A stretch of 64,000 nucleotides of DNA from Xestospongia bergquistia (taxonomy: Eukaryota > Porifera > Demospongiae > Haplosclerida > Petrosiidae). A program made the position numbers and the translations under genes. Position 1 is the first letter of the stretch, and each line of letters opens with the position of its first letter. Positions 1 through 12,105 of the stretch are shown piece after piece. Location of the stretch: positions 21,728,249 through 21,792,248 of the forward strand of contig OZ014411.1 in the NCBI GenBank assembly GCA_963965975.1. The letters are read 5' to 3'. Below the pieces are notes generated by a model, which worked only from the letters and a program-made list of their open reading frames with translations, had not been told where the DNA came from and did not search any database.

Positions 1-2247
1 CTCCATGATATGAGACAGCACAGCTCCTATTCCATAAGGAGAGGCATCACATGAGAGCATTAACTTTTTCTGAGGGTCATAATGGACCAACAACTTTGGA
101 GAAGTTAATATTTCTTTAATATCTGAGAAGGCTTTCTTCTAATCTGTTCCCCAAAACCATTTCTTATTCTTTTGTAACAGAGTGTAAAGTGGTGCTAACA
201 AGGTAGATAATTGGTGAAGGAATTTTCCATAATAATTCACCAGACCGAGAAATGAACGTAATTGTGCCACATTATGAGGAGCTGGAGCTTTTAAAATAGC
301 TCGAATTTTATCTTCAGCTGGGTGTAGTCCTTTAGCTGTTATAACATGCCCCAGGTATTCAACCTTTGGGAGCATAAAAGCACATTTGTCTCGCTTCGCA
401 ACACCTTGTCCAACGTTTGCAAGTGCTCTTCTTCAGACACACCTGTAATGAGAATGTCATCAATATAGACAGCAACGTTCTTGACACCTCTCAAAATGCC
501 TTCTATTGTTCGTTGAAAGATTGCTGGTGCTGAGTGGACTCCAAAGGGAAGACGAGTGTATTGATATAATCCTTTGTGAGTATTGATGGTTAAGTACTGC
601 TTGGAGTCAGGTTCTAGAGCGATCTGTTGGTATGCATGTGCAAGGTCAAGTTTTGTAAACTTTTTCCCTCCAGCCAGTTGAGAGAAGAGATCGTCCACCT
701 TGGGAAGTGGGTAAGTATCTAACTTAGCGGCTTGGTTTACGGTGAGCTTGTAGTCACCACAAATTCTGACAGTTCCATCCCGTTTGATGACTGGGACAAC
801 AGGTGCAGCCCATTCTGAAAATTCTACGGGCTCTATGATGCCAGCTTTCTCCAGTCTTTCTAGTTCTTGTTCCACTTTACCTCGTAGAGCATATGGAATT
901 GGTCTTGGTCTGAAGTATTTGGGTTGACTTTGTGGGTCAACATGTAGTTTTGCTTGTGTGCTTTGTACTAGCCCTAGTTCATCCTTGAACAGCACGTTGT
1001 GACGATTTAGAACATCCTCTAATTTCAAGGGTTTAGGTTGTAAATAATTTAAGTGCAGTTTTTCCCAGTTGAGTTTTATCTTGAGTAACCAATCTCTTCC
1101 AAGGAGACTTGGTCCAGATCCTTTCACAACTGTAAGCTGCAAAGAGTGACATTGGTTTCCATATTTAACTGTGACATTTATAACCCCCTTTATAGATAAT
1201 TGTTCACCTGTATAAGTTTTCAGATTGGTACTGGATGGTACAATAGGCGGTGCTTGGCCTTTTTCCCAGTACTTGCGATATGTAGACTCGCTGATTATTG
1301 AAACCGAGGCTCCAGTGTCTACTTCCATGGCGATGTCCACACCGTTAACATTCACGGTCACCTGAATGGGTTTTACACGATGGTATTCATGTTAAACAAT
1401 GTATACGTTGATTCGTTGGGGGAGTGGTCAGCTTCCGAGTCAGTGATTTGATGCGCTCGTTTCGGCGTATCTCTCAGGTTTTTCCTACGCGTAGTGTGAG
1501 TACTTTTGTGAGTGTCCTTTTGTACAGGACCCCTTTTTGAACGACAGGCCCTTGCGATGTGCCCTGTTTTCTTACAGAATGAACAGGCAACGTCTTTGAA
1601 TCTGCAAACAGCTGGGGAATGGGCCCCTAGACACCGATAGCATTCGATGCTAACAGCACGATCTCTTGAGAAATTAGGATCTCGTCGTCCTTTCAGTGAG
1701 TTAACCTGAGATGAGTCCGCCCTTAGTAGATCTTTGGCACTTCGTTCAGCCGATTCGTGGGCTTGTGCAATTGTAAATGCTTTGTCAAACGTTAGAGGTG
1801 GTGGTTTTGCCAACAGTAGACGTTGCAGGCGATCATCATTACATCCACAGATAAGGCGATCTCTAAGCATATCGTTGAGTGTGTCACCAAACTGGCAATG
1901 TTCCGAAAGTTCTCGAAGGTGAGCAACGAAGTTGGCGATAGATTCTCCCTCCTTACGCGTACGGGAGTGAAAGGCGAATCGTTGAACTGTAACAGACGGC
2001 GGCGGCTGATGGTGTTCCTGTACTAACTTCACCAGCTCGTCGAAGGTCTCTCTGACGGTTTCTGTGGAGATACTAAGTTACGAATTAGTTGGTACGTCGA
2101 TGCACCACAAACACTTAAGAGGATAGCTCTTTTCTTTTCCTGAGCTTGTACATCGTTTGCCAGGAAATATTGCTCAAGTCTCTCTGCATAAGATAACCAG
2201 GTCTCTTTGCCCGGAGCAAATTCTCCCACAGAACCATGAGTTGCCAT
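1..2247 (-). pseudogene. Decayed Ty3/gypsy retrotransposon gag-pol, truncated by the left edge
   Basis: Reading the minus strand from 2247, a gag-like region leads to Cys-rich zinc-knuckle motifs (about 1650-1530). Next come an aspartic protease (VDTGAS, about 1320), a reverse transcriptase with YIDD (about 465) and the start of an RNase H domain (CDASPYG, about 30). The frame is broken at least three times (near 2060, 1370 and 390), and a TAG at 137-139 interrupts the RT/RNase H linker, so this copy cannot make a full polyprotein. The domain order protease-RT-RNase H is that of metazoan Ty3/gypsy elements. Integrase and the other LTR would lie left of the window. The element is of a different lineage from the one at 11.1-15.6 kb: its protease and RT signatures differ (VDTGAS and YIDD here, LDSGSS and YVDD there). 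Confidence 0.9.
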
Positions 2248-2255
2248 CGAAGTTT

Positions 2256-2270
2256 ACCCTCGTCGCCAAT
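2256..2270 (-). other. Probable primer binding site of the decayed gypsy element
   Basis: On the minus strand, TGGCGACGAGGGT lies just upstream of the gag start and directly inside a TGTAATG/CATTACA LTR-like boundary at 2271. Its TGG start fits pairing with a tRNA CCA end. The tRNA is not identified with certainty. Confidence 0.5.
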
Positions 2271-2830
2271 TGTAATGTCCTGATCACTTTATTAACTGAC
2301 TAGAATTTATTATCATGAACAACTAAGAAAGTGAACAACTTAAATACAAGTAGAGCAAATGAGAACTAATTTACACATGAACAAAAACTACAAGAAAAGA
2401 ACAATGTGACAATAGCCTAGCATAAAAGATATTAACACAAAGTAATCAACACAAACCATAATTGTATAATCCTAAATTTACACTAATTAACACACTTAGG
2501 TTAGTTCACAACATCTTTTGTAGACTATAGATAGTTGCAAAGTTCCAATGTTAGTTACTCATTTTCTTGCATCTTTGCTTTTTCACACATACCTTTGGTT
2601 ACCATCTCATTCTTTTATGTTTTAATACAAATACGCGAAGGTTCGAGGAAGACAGGAATTGGAATGTCCGTCTGCGGCTTCCGTAAATCCCAGTACGGCT
2701 TGTTCTCAACTGACGGGGACGCTCCAGCCAGGACGAGGCCACATGACGGTCCTAGTTAGCAATAGCAGTGGATACTAAGTTGGAGGCCTGGGTGGGTAAG
2801 ACAGTAGGGTCGTTTTTGCAAAAAACACAA
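2271..2830 (-). repeat. Likely LTR and flank of the decayed gypsy element; far boundary unresolved
   Basis: The segment begins TGTAATGTCC on the plus strand, immediately next to the putative primer binding site, as expected for the edge of an LTR. The other LTR is outside the window, so the outer end cannot be set. The GC-richer part at about 2640-2820 is unlike the surrounding AT-rich DNA and includes a motif seen again at 34.3 and 39.9 kb. No gene is recognised here. Confidence 0.4.
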
Positions 2831-3720
2831 TTTTTTTGTAATAGGTTTATTTAAGTTCTCATCTCTCTCAAAGACTAATACTTTAACATTGATTAACATA
2901 ATTATTATATCACTGACTAAATCTAAATATTTATCAACATAATTATTCCATGTATTGTAGACAACTACTGGATTTATGAATGTTTAACTGATATTGATGT
3001 ACACCAAGTCAATACAAGTCAATTTTGAACACAAGTTATACATGTACAGTTCAAGCTAACTTTAAGTTTTAAAATGGACTGTTCAAACCATATTCATAAT
3101 TCATGTTATAATACACTATACATTATATCTAAAATACACTATTTAAATTGTCATATACTAAGTTTCTTATTAAAAGATGTACATTCTTCTTAATGTCTAG
3201 CTCATTATGAAGACAAAACATTTGTATTGATACTTTTCTATTAATATCATTTGTAATCTTGTTGTATCTTGTTGTTATATGTAAGACCTGTTACAATAAA
3301 ATTATAGCACCTGATACACACATATTCTTTAGAGAATTTGCATGTTTAACTATATAAACTATGAAGTTCCATAAAAATCATAATTAAAACAGTGTATGTT
3401 GTTTTGCAAGTTCAAGAAAAATGACTATGAATCAGATATATCAAGTCTTTTGTCTAGTCTATTGTGACAGATATATCTTATATATGCAAAAAGGACCCAT
3501 TTTCTCTAGTAGTTTTCAAAAGAAATGAGTATAACTTGTGAATATTAAGTCCTTTTATATTTTTAATAATATAATATTGACCTAATAAAGAATGTTTTAA
3601 AAGACTTATAGCTTTTTTTAATATGTACTTTTTGCATTTAATGTCAGATATATCTAATACTTTAGTATAAGCACAATAATGACTTTACCTATTGCATATG
3701 ATACATACATTATATCATGC
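2831..3720. other. AT-rich intergenic DNA, nothing recognised
   Basis: There is no long open frame, no splice-consistent exon series and no clear repeat boundary. The DNA is very AT-rich with many short stops in all frames. Confidence 0.5.
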
Positions 3721-3735
3721 TTGTTAATTGCTTAT

Positions 3736-4045
3736 TATATATATATATATATATATACTGATTGATATTTGACAGTAATTGTTGTTAATTATCAGATCAA
3801 CAAGTTTTACAGATGTTGCATTGGTCTATGAGTAACAATGTAAGGGCTGTCACTATTTTTATGATTTTTACAAAGTCCTTCTTTTTCTTTTTATAGAAGT
3901 CATTAGTGAAGTGTCAAATCCGTAGTAACTCTATCAAACAAAACAATTATAGTGACAAAAGAATCTACTTATGTAGTGGTTAAACAAGGATCTTTACAAA
4001 GGCTTGTATCTAGCAGATAGAGAGAAAGATGGAGCACATGTATAT
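3736..4045. repeat. Diverged single arm of the foldback repeat family (TA tract plus arm)
   Basis: A TA microsatellite (about 3736-3758) is followed by sequence matching the foldback arms at 48-56 kb. Shared blocks include AACAATGTAAGGGCTGTCAC, a polypyrimidine block, TGACAAAAGAATCTACTT and the terminal AAGGCTTGTATCTAG. Only one arm is evident, and it is more diverged than the copies at 53-55 kb. Confidence 0.65.
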
Positions 4046-4677
4046 TTGCTATACTTTTTTGGTAATAATTTTAAACTAAAAAAGTCTAACAACAAAACAA
4101 ACTAGTCTAAGTCAGATTGTATAAAGCCAATTACAAGGTAAAGTATTCATTTAAAGCCATGAGTGGGGATACTATTGTAACTAAAACTATAAAACTATGG
4201 CATAACAAGACCTCAATTGAAATGATAAAGGCTACTTTAAGTTTATGTGGACATATCACAATACATGAAGTGTACAAGTGATACATAGATAAGTTTTTAG
4301 TATAATAGATTTTTTACATATATATTAAATTTCTTTATCTTTCATGTACATGTACATGCATTATAATATTTAAGTTTAGATATTATGGATATTCAAATTT
4401 AGAGGTTACTATTACACTTAAAGTTTAAAATTCCACAACAAAGCAATAAAATTTAAACTGCATGCATGCATGCTGTTGGTGCACATGACCAATTGTATTG
4501 AATTCAAAAATTAAATATGTAAGTCTCTATATGTTCCAATCTCTGATCAAATCAGTATTTTAGTTGACAGTTTTCACATGATAATTTTTTTTATAATTCA
4601 AACAAAGCACAAGTAAAAACAAAATTATATTTTAGATTTCTACACAACATCTTACTATATGTTAGTTTTAAAGTTCA

Positions 4678-5412
4678 TCATATGTAAAAAATTGCCAAAA
4701 GTGCAGCTAAAATAAGACACATAATGGCTGGGGCTACAGTAATAGAACCAGATAGTGCTGATTCGCATTGGTCGACAACATTAACGTTGCAGGAACTGAC
4801 GTCTCCCAAATACGGAGATGTACAGCATCCAATGTTCCTATTTAGGTTTGACACGTCTTCTATGCACGTAGTGTTAGCACTAGAATAATCGATTCCAGAA
4901 CCAGTGGATGGACAAACGTTTTCTAATTGATCGATAAAGTCTATGTCGGTGGAGTGGCGACGTAGGTATAAAACATCGCAAAAAATCGTTGCCATTTTTT
5001 CCACAGATACCTCGTCGGTATAAATTCGTTATGTAGTTTTTTGAATCATTTGTAATATTAGGACAGCGAGTATAATTTAGGAATGGATTAATACATTTAG
5101 GAACACAATACTGACTGTATGCATTATTGAGTGCTATAAAATCAGCTTCATTAAGTGAAGCAGGATCTTTGATGATCTTATTTATAATATCAGGACCAGC
5201 TAGTTGAGTAAAATTGCAATCAGTTGAGTAGTCGTTAAATATTGCGAAACAAGACTGCTGGCGTTTTTGTAGTATTTCTCTTTTAACATTGTGAACAATC
5301 CTCTGGTGACCCAACTAAACTGGATTATGGGCAAAGATTTCTGCGTTAACAAGCTCAATTGAATAAAACACTGAAAGTAAGACAAAAAAAAAGGCAGAGA
5401 GATTTTGCCATG
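4678..5412 (-). pseudogene. Broken copy of the cysteine-rich secreted-protein gene at 27.1 kb
   Basis: On the minus strand this aligns along its length with the intact 243-residue gene at 27059-27790. It shares the REILQKRQQSC block, the paired NDY...CNF, CGKNGNDF and YLRR motifs, the CCTSP(Y/F)LG block, and the hydrophobic C-terminal tail ending LAALLAIF. Two frame breaks are visible: one between the signal-peptide region and the mature part (about 5315), and one at GNDF (about 5000-4985). It is therefore a pseudogene or a sequencing-damaged copy. Its upstream flank is also duplicated (see 5430-6105), so gene and promoter were copied together. The function of the family is not recognised. 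Confidence 0.8.
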
Positions 5413-5429
5413 GCGATTTGTCTATATTG

Positions 5430-6105
5430 AAAATGTTCGACGTTTGGCGTATTTATATATGCTCAAACATAATAGGGTGGGTGGCGCATCAATCTCATAT
5501 TTTCATGACGTGTACGCGTGTTCGACCTACCATCTTTACCAAAGTTGTCATAAAGTTCATCTTACATTTTCTATTTTAACATCTCTTGTATATAGGAATA
5601 TTATAACTGATTAGTACCACAGCTATATAACTTTTGTCCGAATTCTCTGCCTTTTAACATTTTGTAACTATTGATCATATTAACATGTTAGCTACAATCC
5701 ACAAAGCACATAAAGTAATTAACAGTAGATCTCATTACAACAATTGTTATTATACAATGCAATAGCTATAGCAGTCCTTGGATAATAACTTATATAATCA
5801 TGATAAATCATTGCTATATACATCTCTGCAAAGATTGAATGGTTGATTTAATGAATATACAGATTGTGTGTATATAGCAAATTATTTGATACAAACTAAA
5901 AATAAAGATTATATTGTTTTCATTCCTAACATACTATTAGATCGACTAGATTGTTTATCTGATAATATTTTTTAAAATGAAAACAGTTACCTTTAGTTCC
6001 CATCACATAATTTGCTACATATATACAATCTAATATCCATATATTGGTTAATACAATCATAATATCTTAGTGAAAATGACTATCCTAAATTATAATGTGT
6101 ATTGT
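5430..6105. repeat. Upstream block of the cysteine-rich gene family, copy A
   Basis: This segment is homologous to 10390-11107 (copy B) and 27820-28400 (copy C). Landmarks in order are the proximal CATGACGTGTACGCG region, TGTCATAAAGTTCATCTTACA, ACTGATTAG, and a weak inverted repeat at about 5840-6060 (AATATACAGATTGTGTG ... CATAATTTGCTACATA). The last is an eroded form of the palindromes at 28.4-29.1 and 30.1-30.4 kb. Confidence 0.75.
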
Positions 6106-6149
6106 TATTATATATGTGTATTTATATGTATGATATAATTCCAATATGT

Positions 6150-6415
6150 TGTATACAATTACCAATAACACCATTTATACCTATAATAACAGTGTTACAC
6201 ACAATACGAATCTTACTTACAATACTACTATTATTCACAATACCAGTAATACCTACAATACCTATAATATCAGCAATACCAGTATTGTCTACAATACCAA
6301 TGTCACCCACAATACCAGTATAACCAACAATGCTAGTATTACCTACAATATCACTAATACCTACAATACTAGCAATATCAACATTACCAATTGTATTGAT
6401 TATAACAGTATACTT
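6150..6415. repeat. 9-bp period minisatellite (xxxAATACC units)
   Basis: About 28 degenerate 9-bp units of the type TACAATACC / AGTAATACC are read head to tail, with an 18-bp higher-order alternation in places. The period is a multiple of three, so open frames arise on both strands without being genes. They encode only low-complexity Asn/Thr/Ile or Ile/Val/Gly strings. Confidence 0.8.
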
Positions 6416-6944
6416 TCCTCTGTAGTAGCACTGTAATATATTCACACTACCATTATTAACCCTATGACACTAGTGATGTCATCATACTAGGAGCCATCCA
6501 ATATATATGCTTTATATATTATACTAAAAATCAGTTATACATTATATAGCTATTACTGTTGAATGTATTACCAAAATAGTTTATACAATGGATCAAAATG
6601 ATAATAATGTTAGTGTCAATATTATATCAGTAAGAACCATACTAAATGATCTTATCTTTACTTTGTGTATCACAAGATGAGTTTACATTGTGACAACAAT
6701 TGACAAGTTTATTCTTAACATAATATATAACGTATATATCCAAGACTATTGTTACTAGTAGTATGTTACCATAACAGTTATTTAATAGGAAAATTGATTT
6801 TTAAAATGTGATAAGATGTGACACTTACTAATGTCCATGAACTCTAATCAGATGTACATAATTAGGACTTTAATTTATTATTCTACTCCTTTCAATTGCT
6901 GGACTAAGATAATGACATAACTGGAGATATTGATATTAGGTTAC

Positions 6945-9060
6945 CACAACATATCAAAAATCTCTATATTCTAGGTACATAAGAGAGTGAAAATTCATTT
7001 GCTGACAAGATGATGGTTGTATACGTGCAATAACAATGTTATCTACTGCTACATGTGACCTTTTTGTAACACTTAAAAGTAATTTAAGTAACCGTAAATA
7101 TTTGCATGTCATGTTCAGTATTGACTATTGGTAATGATATATATTTATTAGGTGTTGACTATCTGTCATATCATCTCTCTCATTTCTGTTCTTAATAGCA
7201 TTGTAATATTATTTCTAGAAACAATTAAGTAATGTTGGTGATTGGTAGTATAAATGTACAAACCAGAACAATTTTAAGTGTTAATGTCATCATGAATAAA
7301 TAAAAATGAACAATTAGCTAAGCATGATGTACCAGTACTGACTATATACATGAACCAAAAAGACAGAATAATAGACATCTTAACAAACAAATGACAAACT
7401 GTCAGATACTCATTCTGTCTATAATAAAAGCATAGATGAATGATAAATATCAGAAGCAGACAAATAAAAAAATAATAAAGTCAGTCAAAAATGGATAGAG
7501 GAAGATCTTAATGGACTAGCTGTGTTCAGATGTATTTAATAACATACATGGCTACATTATAACTAATATTACAGGAGAATCATAATTGATGTACAACAAT
7601 AGTCTATTAATTATTTTAGGTATACAACAGAACTAAAAAAGAGATGACAGATAGTCAACACCTAATAAATATACATTGTTGGATAAATATTGTATACAGA
7701 TAATGGGAGAACAGGCTAGAAGACATATCTTTCAAAGATAACAGATTATGTATTAATAAATATAGGCAAATGACAGATAATAAATACACAGAGATTGATA
7801 AACAGATAAATGAATACATAAAATTAGTAAATAATAACTGATGTCTTCAAATCAAGTCTATCAACTCAAAAAGATCGTCTATGATTCTGTCTAGTCATTC
7901 AAAGTTTATCTACTTTGGATTGATTGAATGTATGCATTTCTTTCAATTTCTAATCTATCAGCTTGAATAAATTTCCATCTATCTATTTTTTCCATTCAAA
8001 TTTTGATATTTTAATCTACTAGGAATTAAGTTAATTATATTTTCTGTCAGAGGATCCAACATCTAGATTCCCATTCTACTATACTTCGACCATTTTAATA
8101 AAGATAATTGATCCAAAAGGTCAGCTTTATATAGCTGTTTTGGTAACCACCTTTCCACTCACACACTATCATCACTCAATATTGTCACTATCACACACAT
8201 CTGTATAATTAGTCTCATTATCTGGTCATCCATATCCTGTTTAATATTAATAGCTAAAATCATCTTTAACAACAAAGATACTATTTGCTAATATATTCTA
8301 ATCTAGCCAATAAACATTTGTGCTGTATAATAAATTAATAGATTCTCTATATGAACATAAAATGTCTATATTTTTATATTGATACTTTGCACATCAGCAT
8401 TTGTGTTTAATATGTCTATATGTTAATTTGTTCATTTGTCACTCCATCTTTCTATTACTCCATTGGTATTTATTTGTCTGCTTTTTCCATCAAATCATAA
8501 TTGTCTCTCATTCATTGCTCCATTCACTTATATTCTCTATCCTTTATTTAGCTAATGTACTTATTGATTCAACTATTTGACATTTGTTCATCAAATACAA
8601 CTAAAGTATTCACCAATCTATTGTTCATCCAAATTGTTCCTATTAATGATGTTGCTTTGGTTGGTAAAGACATTGGCTTGTCTATCCACTAATTGTCAAT
8701 CCTTCTATTTATTCATTATTCCATTCATCCATTTGTCTATTGATCTAAATGTATACATATTTGTTTATATTAGTTAACACGATAGTTTAAGTTATAACTT
8801 AATTAACTAAAGAAATTGGATGAGTTTCAACAACAACAACGAAAACATGTACAAAATTAAACTATTAAGTTTATTTACAGACAGTTAGTAGATTGAAAAC
8901 ACTGACTAAGAGAATGATGGTTATGGGGATATTTCTATAAATGAACATTTAGTAGATTTGATAACTCCATAGACAGACTTTCGGCCATGGACTAGTTATG
9001 TATTGATAGATAAGCAAAAGAGATAAAAAAAATATTAGATAGATAAATGAATATACAGAT
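6945..9060. repeat. Non-coding block duplicated at about 49.5-51.6 kb
   Basis: The segment shares a long collinear series of blocks with 49510-51560: GTAACCGTAAATATTTGCA, CTATTGGTAATGATATATAT, a GTAGATAACAGAAAC-like block, TAGAAGACA, and the CATTGACTAAGAGAAT block. It is rich in degenerate TCYATC/ATTCAT tetramers (about 7850-8780). No protein is recognisable. Identity looks moderate, so the duplication is old. Confidence 0.7.
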
Positions 9061-10385
9061 TGGGCATTAGGTACAGATTTATAATATGACACATCATTGA
9101 TTAAATCTGTAAACATAATTATTTCTCATTTTTGAGTAAGAGGTTATAGACATCATATCAACTCTCTTTACTTTGATGATTAATTAACTATCTGACATGT
9201 GGATTATGAATCATGATACAATTAATTAACTTCATTAATTGACCATTCGTATATTGCATAATTAACACTAGTTATTGGAGTCGCAACTGAACAACTTCAC
9301 TATATTAGTACATTATGTTGCCAGATAATCTTGGCACATTATTACATTTTGCTAGCACATTTGTACAATATGGTAGTACATGTAATAACTTCTTTAAACA
9401 GTAAAATCAATCAAGCACATAAAACATAAAACAATAAAAAACAATTTAATAGATTGATATATTACAATCCCTTGTGGGAGCTAAGTAATAATAATATTCA
9501 TATGTATAGCATAAAACCATAAAACCAGTCACTACAGTACATTATTAAATGTAGTAGTACATTATAATAATATACTATTATCATAGCTAGCATTTTGGTA
9601 TGAGAATAAGATATAATTACAAGTTATTGAGATACTTGTGATTAAGTTTTAAAATAATGATGAAGTTAAAGTTATTCATATACTTGTCAAAGAATTAGCA
9701 GTAACACATGAGTGCTTTGTAGTAGACTTTTTAATATAATTGAAATATTGATCATACGTCAGTAATGATTGTTGATTAATCCAATAAATGATTTAAGTTC
9801 TAAGAGTTAATGATAATCTTCTTTAGTATTCAAACTTTATGATCTAAATGAGCTATACAACTATTGACATTTTATAAAGAATTTTCTTACCTATAAAGTT
9901 CATATAAATCTTTTCATGTTGATAATAAAAGTCAATACTTTGTAATGTATTTTCAACTCACTGAAGAGAATATACTCAATGATGCATTTAATATAACATT
10001 TATTGACAAAATATTCTTCATTCACAATAAACAAACAGATTCAAATGAAATATACAGCTGGTATCTTCTGTTGGAATCTTGTCAAAATGCATTACTTAAA
10101 AGATGCAACTAAGTATCCAAGTTATAATTGTATATGTCTAGTATTATCTATCAGTATAGAAATTAATTTAATTTTAGTAACAACTTACTTAACCTCATCA
10201 AATCTTCTTTTGTTTAAATTATTACTGTACTGATATCTATCTCTAGTTTCTGCTAAATGCCAGACTGTGAGATTTTTTGCTAGATTTTTCTTCTGTATTT
10301 CTAGCATTCTATAGTTATTAGTCTTCGTTGACATTTCTGCTAATTATACAATAGTTTTAGATTTAGTCATTGTTTCCTATTGTTT
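9061..10385. other. AT-rich intergenic DNA, nothing recognised
   Basis: Only short open frames of low complexity are present. No conserved motif, RNA gene or mobile-element end is seen. Confidence 0.5.
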
Positions 10386-11107
10386 GGGTATTTATATACA
10401 CTTGGCTGTAGGTTGGGTATCACTCTATATTTTCATGACACGTACGTGTGTGACCTATACCAAACTTGTCATAATTTTTATCTTACATCTTCTATTTAAC
10501 ATCTATTGTTGACAGGAATATTAAAACTGATTAGCATCATAGCTATATGACTTGTTTCTCACTTCTCTGTCGCACTGTAGATCTCAATCCACATAGCATG
10601 TAAGGTAATGAGCAACAAATGTCATTACTACAATTGCTACTGTAAACATAATGATTACACATATTTTAAAGTAGTATTAATGCATGCTAATATTTTACTC
10701 ATTAGTGCTATAGCAAGTCTTGGATTAATTACTTATATAATTATGATAATTTATTGCTACACATACATTACTGCAGAGATTGAGCGGTTGATTTACCCAA
10801 TATATGAATATACAAATTGTGTGTATATAACAAATTATTTGATGCAAACTGAAAGTAAAGATCAAATTTTTTTCATTCCTAACATATTATCAAATTTGAA
10901 TGATAAACTGTCAATCTGATAGTATTTTAGAAATAAAACAGTTTCCATCACATAATTTGCTACATACATACAACCTATATATCCATATATTGGTTAATAC
11001 AATCATAGTATCTTACAGAGAATATGTCTGTGCCTAAATTATATATGTGTATTGTTATTATAGATGTGTATTTATATATGATATAAATTCCTGTACTTGT
11101 ATACATA
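10386..11107. repeat. Upstream block of the cysteine-rich gene family, copy B (gene absent)
   Basis: This is homologous to 5430-6105 and 27820-28400, including CATGACACGTACGTG near the former promoter and the eroded inverted repeat at about 10780-11010. No coding part of the cysteine-rich gene lies to its left. The block is interrupted at 11107 by the LTR retrotransposon and resumes at 15616, where homology with the 30.8-31.7 kb copy continues. Confidence 0.75.
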
Positions 11108-11229
11108 TGTAGGATTGTAATTAACATTAATTAACATCAATTAACATTAATAGTTAATAAACTAGAGCACATGTTGTTTAGAACTGATTGTTTTTGTAAA
11201 CTGTTTTTGTTGAGGAATATTATATTACA
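11108..11229 (+). repeat. 5' LTR (122 bp)
   Basis: It starts TGTAGGATTG and ends ATTATATTACA, and is identical by eye to 15494-15615. It contains an internal ATTAACATTAATTAACATC tandem-like stretch. At 122 bp it is short for a Ty3/gypsy LTR. Confidence 0.95.
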
Positions 11230-11230
11230 C

Positions 11231-11242
11231 TGGTAGCAGAGT
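11231..11242 (+). other. Primer binding site, initiator tRNA-Met type
   Basis: TGGTAGCAGAGT begins one base after the 5' LTR. It matches the reverse complement of the 3' end of animal initiator methionine tRNA (TGGTAGCAGAGG) at 11 of 12 positions. Confidence 0.85.
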
Positions 11243-11247
11243 CTGAG

Positions 11248-12105
11248 ATGGCAGATAGGCATGTGGCCTTACCTAAAACTATTAAGGATGGCGATGAACT
11301 AGATGAGTGGTTAGTGAAGTTTGATATATGTGCTAATTCCAATGGATGGGATAATGACAAAAAGGCAAGTAAAATCCCGACATTTCTCGAAGGAGAAGTT
11401 CTGGTAGCCTACCTAGAGATGGCGGACGAAGATAAGACAGATTACTCTACATTGGTGAGAGCATTGAGGGCAGAATTTCGAACAAAAGAAACGCGTTTTC
11501 AGGTAATGAGAGAGTTTGAACGCCGCAGGCTTTTGCCGGGAGAACCCCCACGTGTTTTTTTGTATAACCTTAAGAGACTACTTGAAATAGCCATGCCAGA
11601 GTTAACTGGGGAGGCGAAGGAACAAATGTTACTCCATCACTTCATTGACGGTCTCCCAACGGAAATTGCCAAACTAATGCGATCTTCGCCAGCTGATATC
11701 ACGACTACCAAAGATGCTTTAGCAAAAGCACGCTTGCTCATGATGAACAATGAACAGTTACCTGAGGAAGCAGCACATCTTACCACTTCGTCAGTTACTG
11801 GCAGTACTCCTGGTTTACAGAAACTAGAAGAGATGATACTTGATATTGGTGCCAGACTTGATTCATTAGAATGTGACAGTCGAGACACTAGTATTGCTGC
11901 AGTTAGATATCAGAATAAACCGAAAAAGGCAACCAATACCCATTCCCAGCAATGCTACAGGTGTCAACGATTTGGGCACATTGCAAAGAATTGCCGTACT
12001 ACCCTTCAATGTTTTAACTGTGGCAAATACGGTCACACAAATGCCCAGTGTTGGGGAAACGCCACCCGGTCGTCTCTACAGGCCAGGGGAGGCGACCGGA
12101 AGTAA
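11248..12105 (+). CDS. gag: Gag protein of the LTR retrotransposon
   Basis: The 285-residue frame begins at an ATG six bases after the primer binding site. The N-terminal half is a helical capsid-like region typical of Ty3/gypsy Gag (charged, with a [14 protein letters not shown] segment). The C-terminus carries two CCHC zinc knuckles of the form C-x2-C-x4-H-x4-C, at about residues 236-249 and 255-268, which bind the genomic RNA. The frame ends 49 bases downstream of a GGGAAAC slippery site at 12054-12060, so a fraction of ribosomes is expected to shift into pol. Gag alone would assemble virus-like particles in the cytoplasm. Confidence 0.92.
   Translation: MADRHVALPKTIKDGDELDEWLVKFDICANSNGWDNDKKASKIPTFLEGEVLVAYLEMADEDKTDYSTLVRALRAEFRTKETRFQVMREFERRRLLPGEPPRVFLYNLKRLLEIAMPELTGEAKEQMLLHHFIDGLPTEIAKLMRSSPADITTTKDALAKARLLMMNNEQLPEEAAHLTTSSVTGSTPGLQKLEEMILDIGARLDSLECDSRDTSIAAVRYQNKPKKATNTHSQQCYRCQRFGHIAKNCRTTLQCFNCGKYGHTNAQCWGNATRSSLQARGGDRK

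Noticed and set aside
6102..6445. Three overlapping open frames on both strands
   Set aside because: They are produced by the 9-bp minisatellite; translations are low-complexity repeats.
8577..8777. 66-codon plus-strand open frame
   Set aside because: Falls in a degenerate tetranucleotide region of a repeat that is not open in its relative near 51 kb.
10608..10919. 103-codon plus-strand open frame with hydrophobic segments
   Set aside because: It lies in the duplicated upstream block, and the equivalent regions at 5.7-6.0 and 28.05-28.4 kb are full of stops, so the frame is not conserved and is probably chance.
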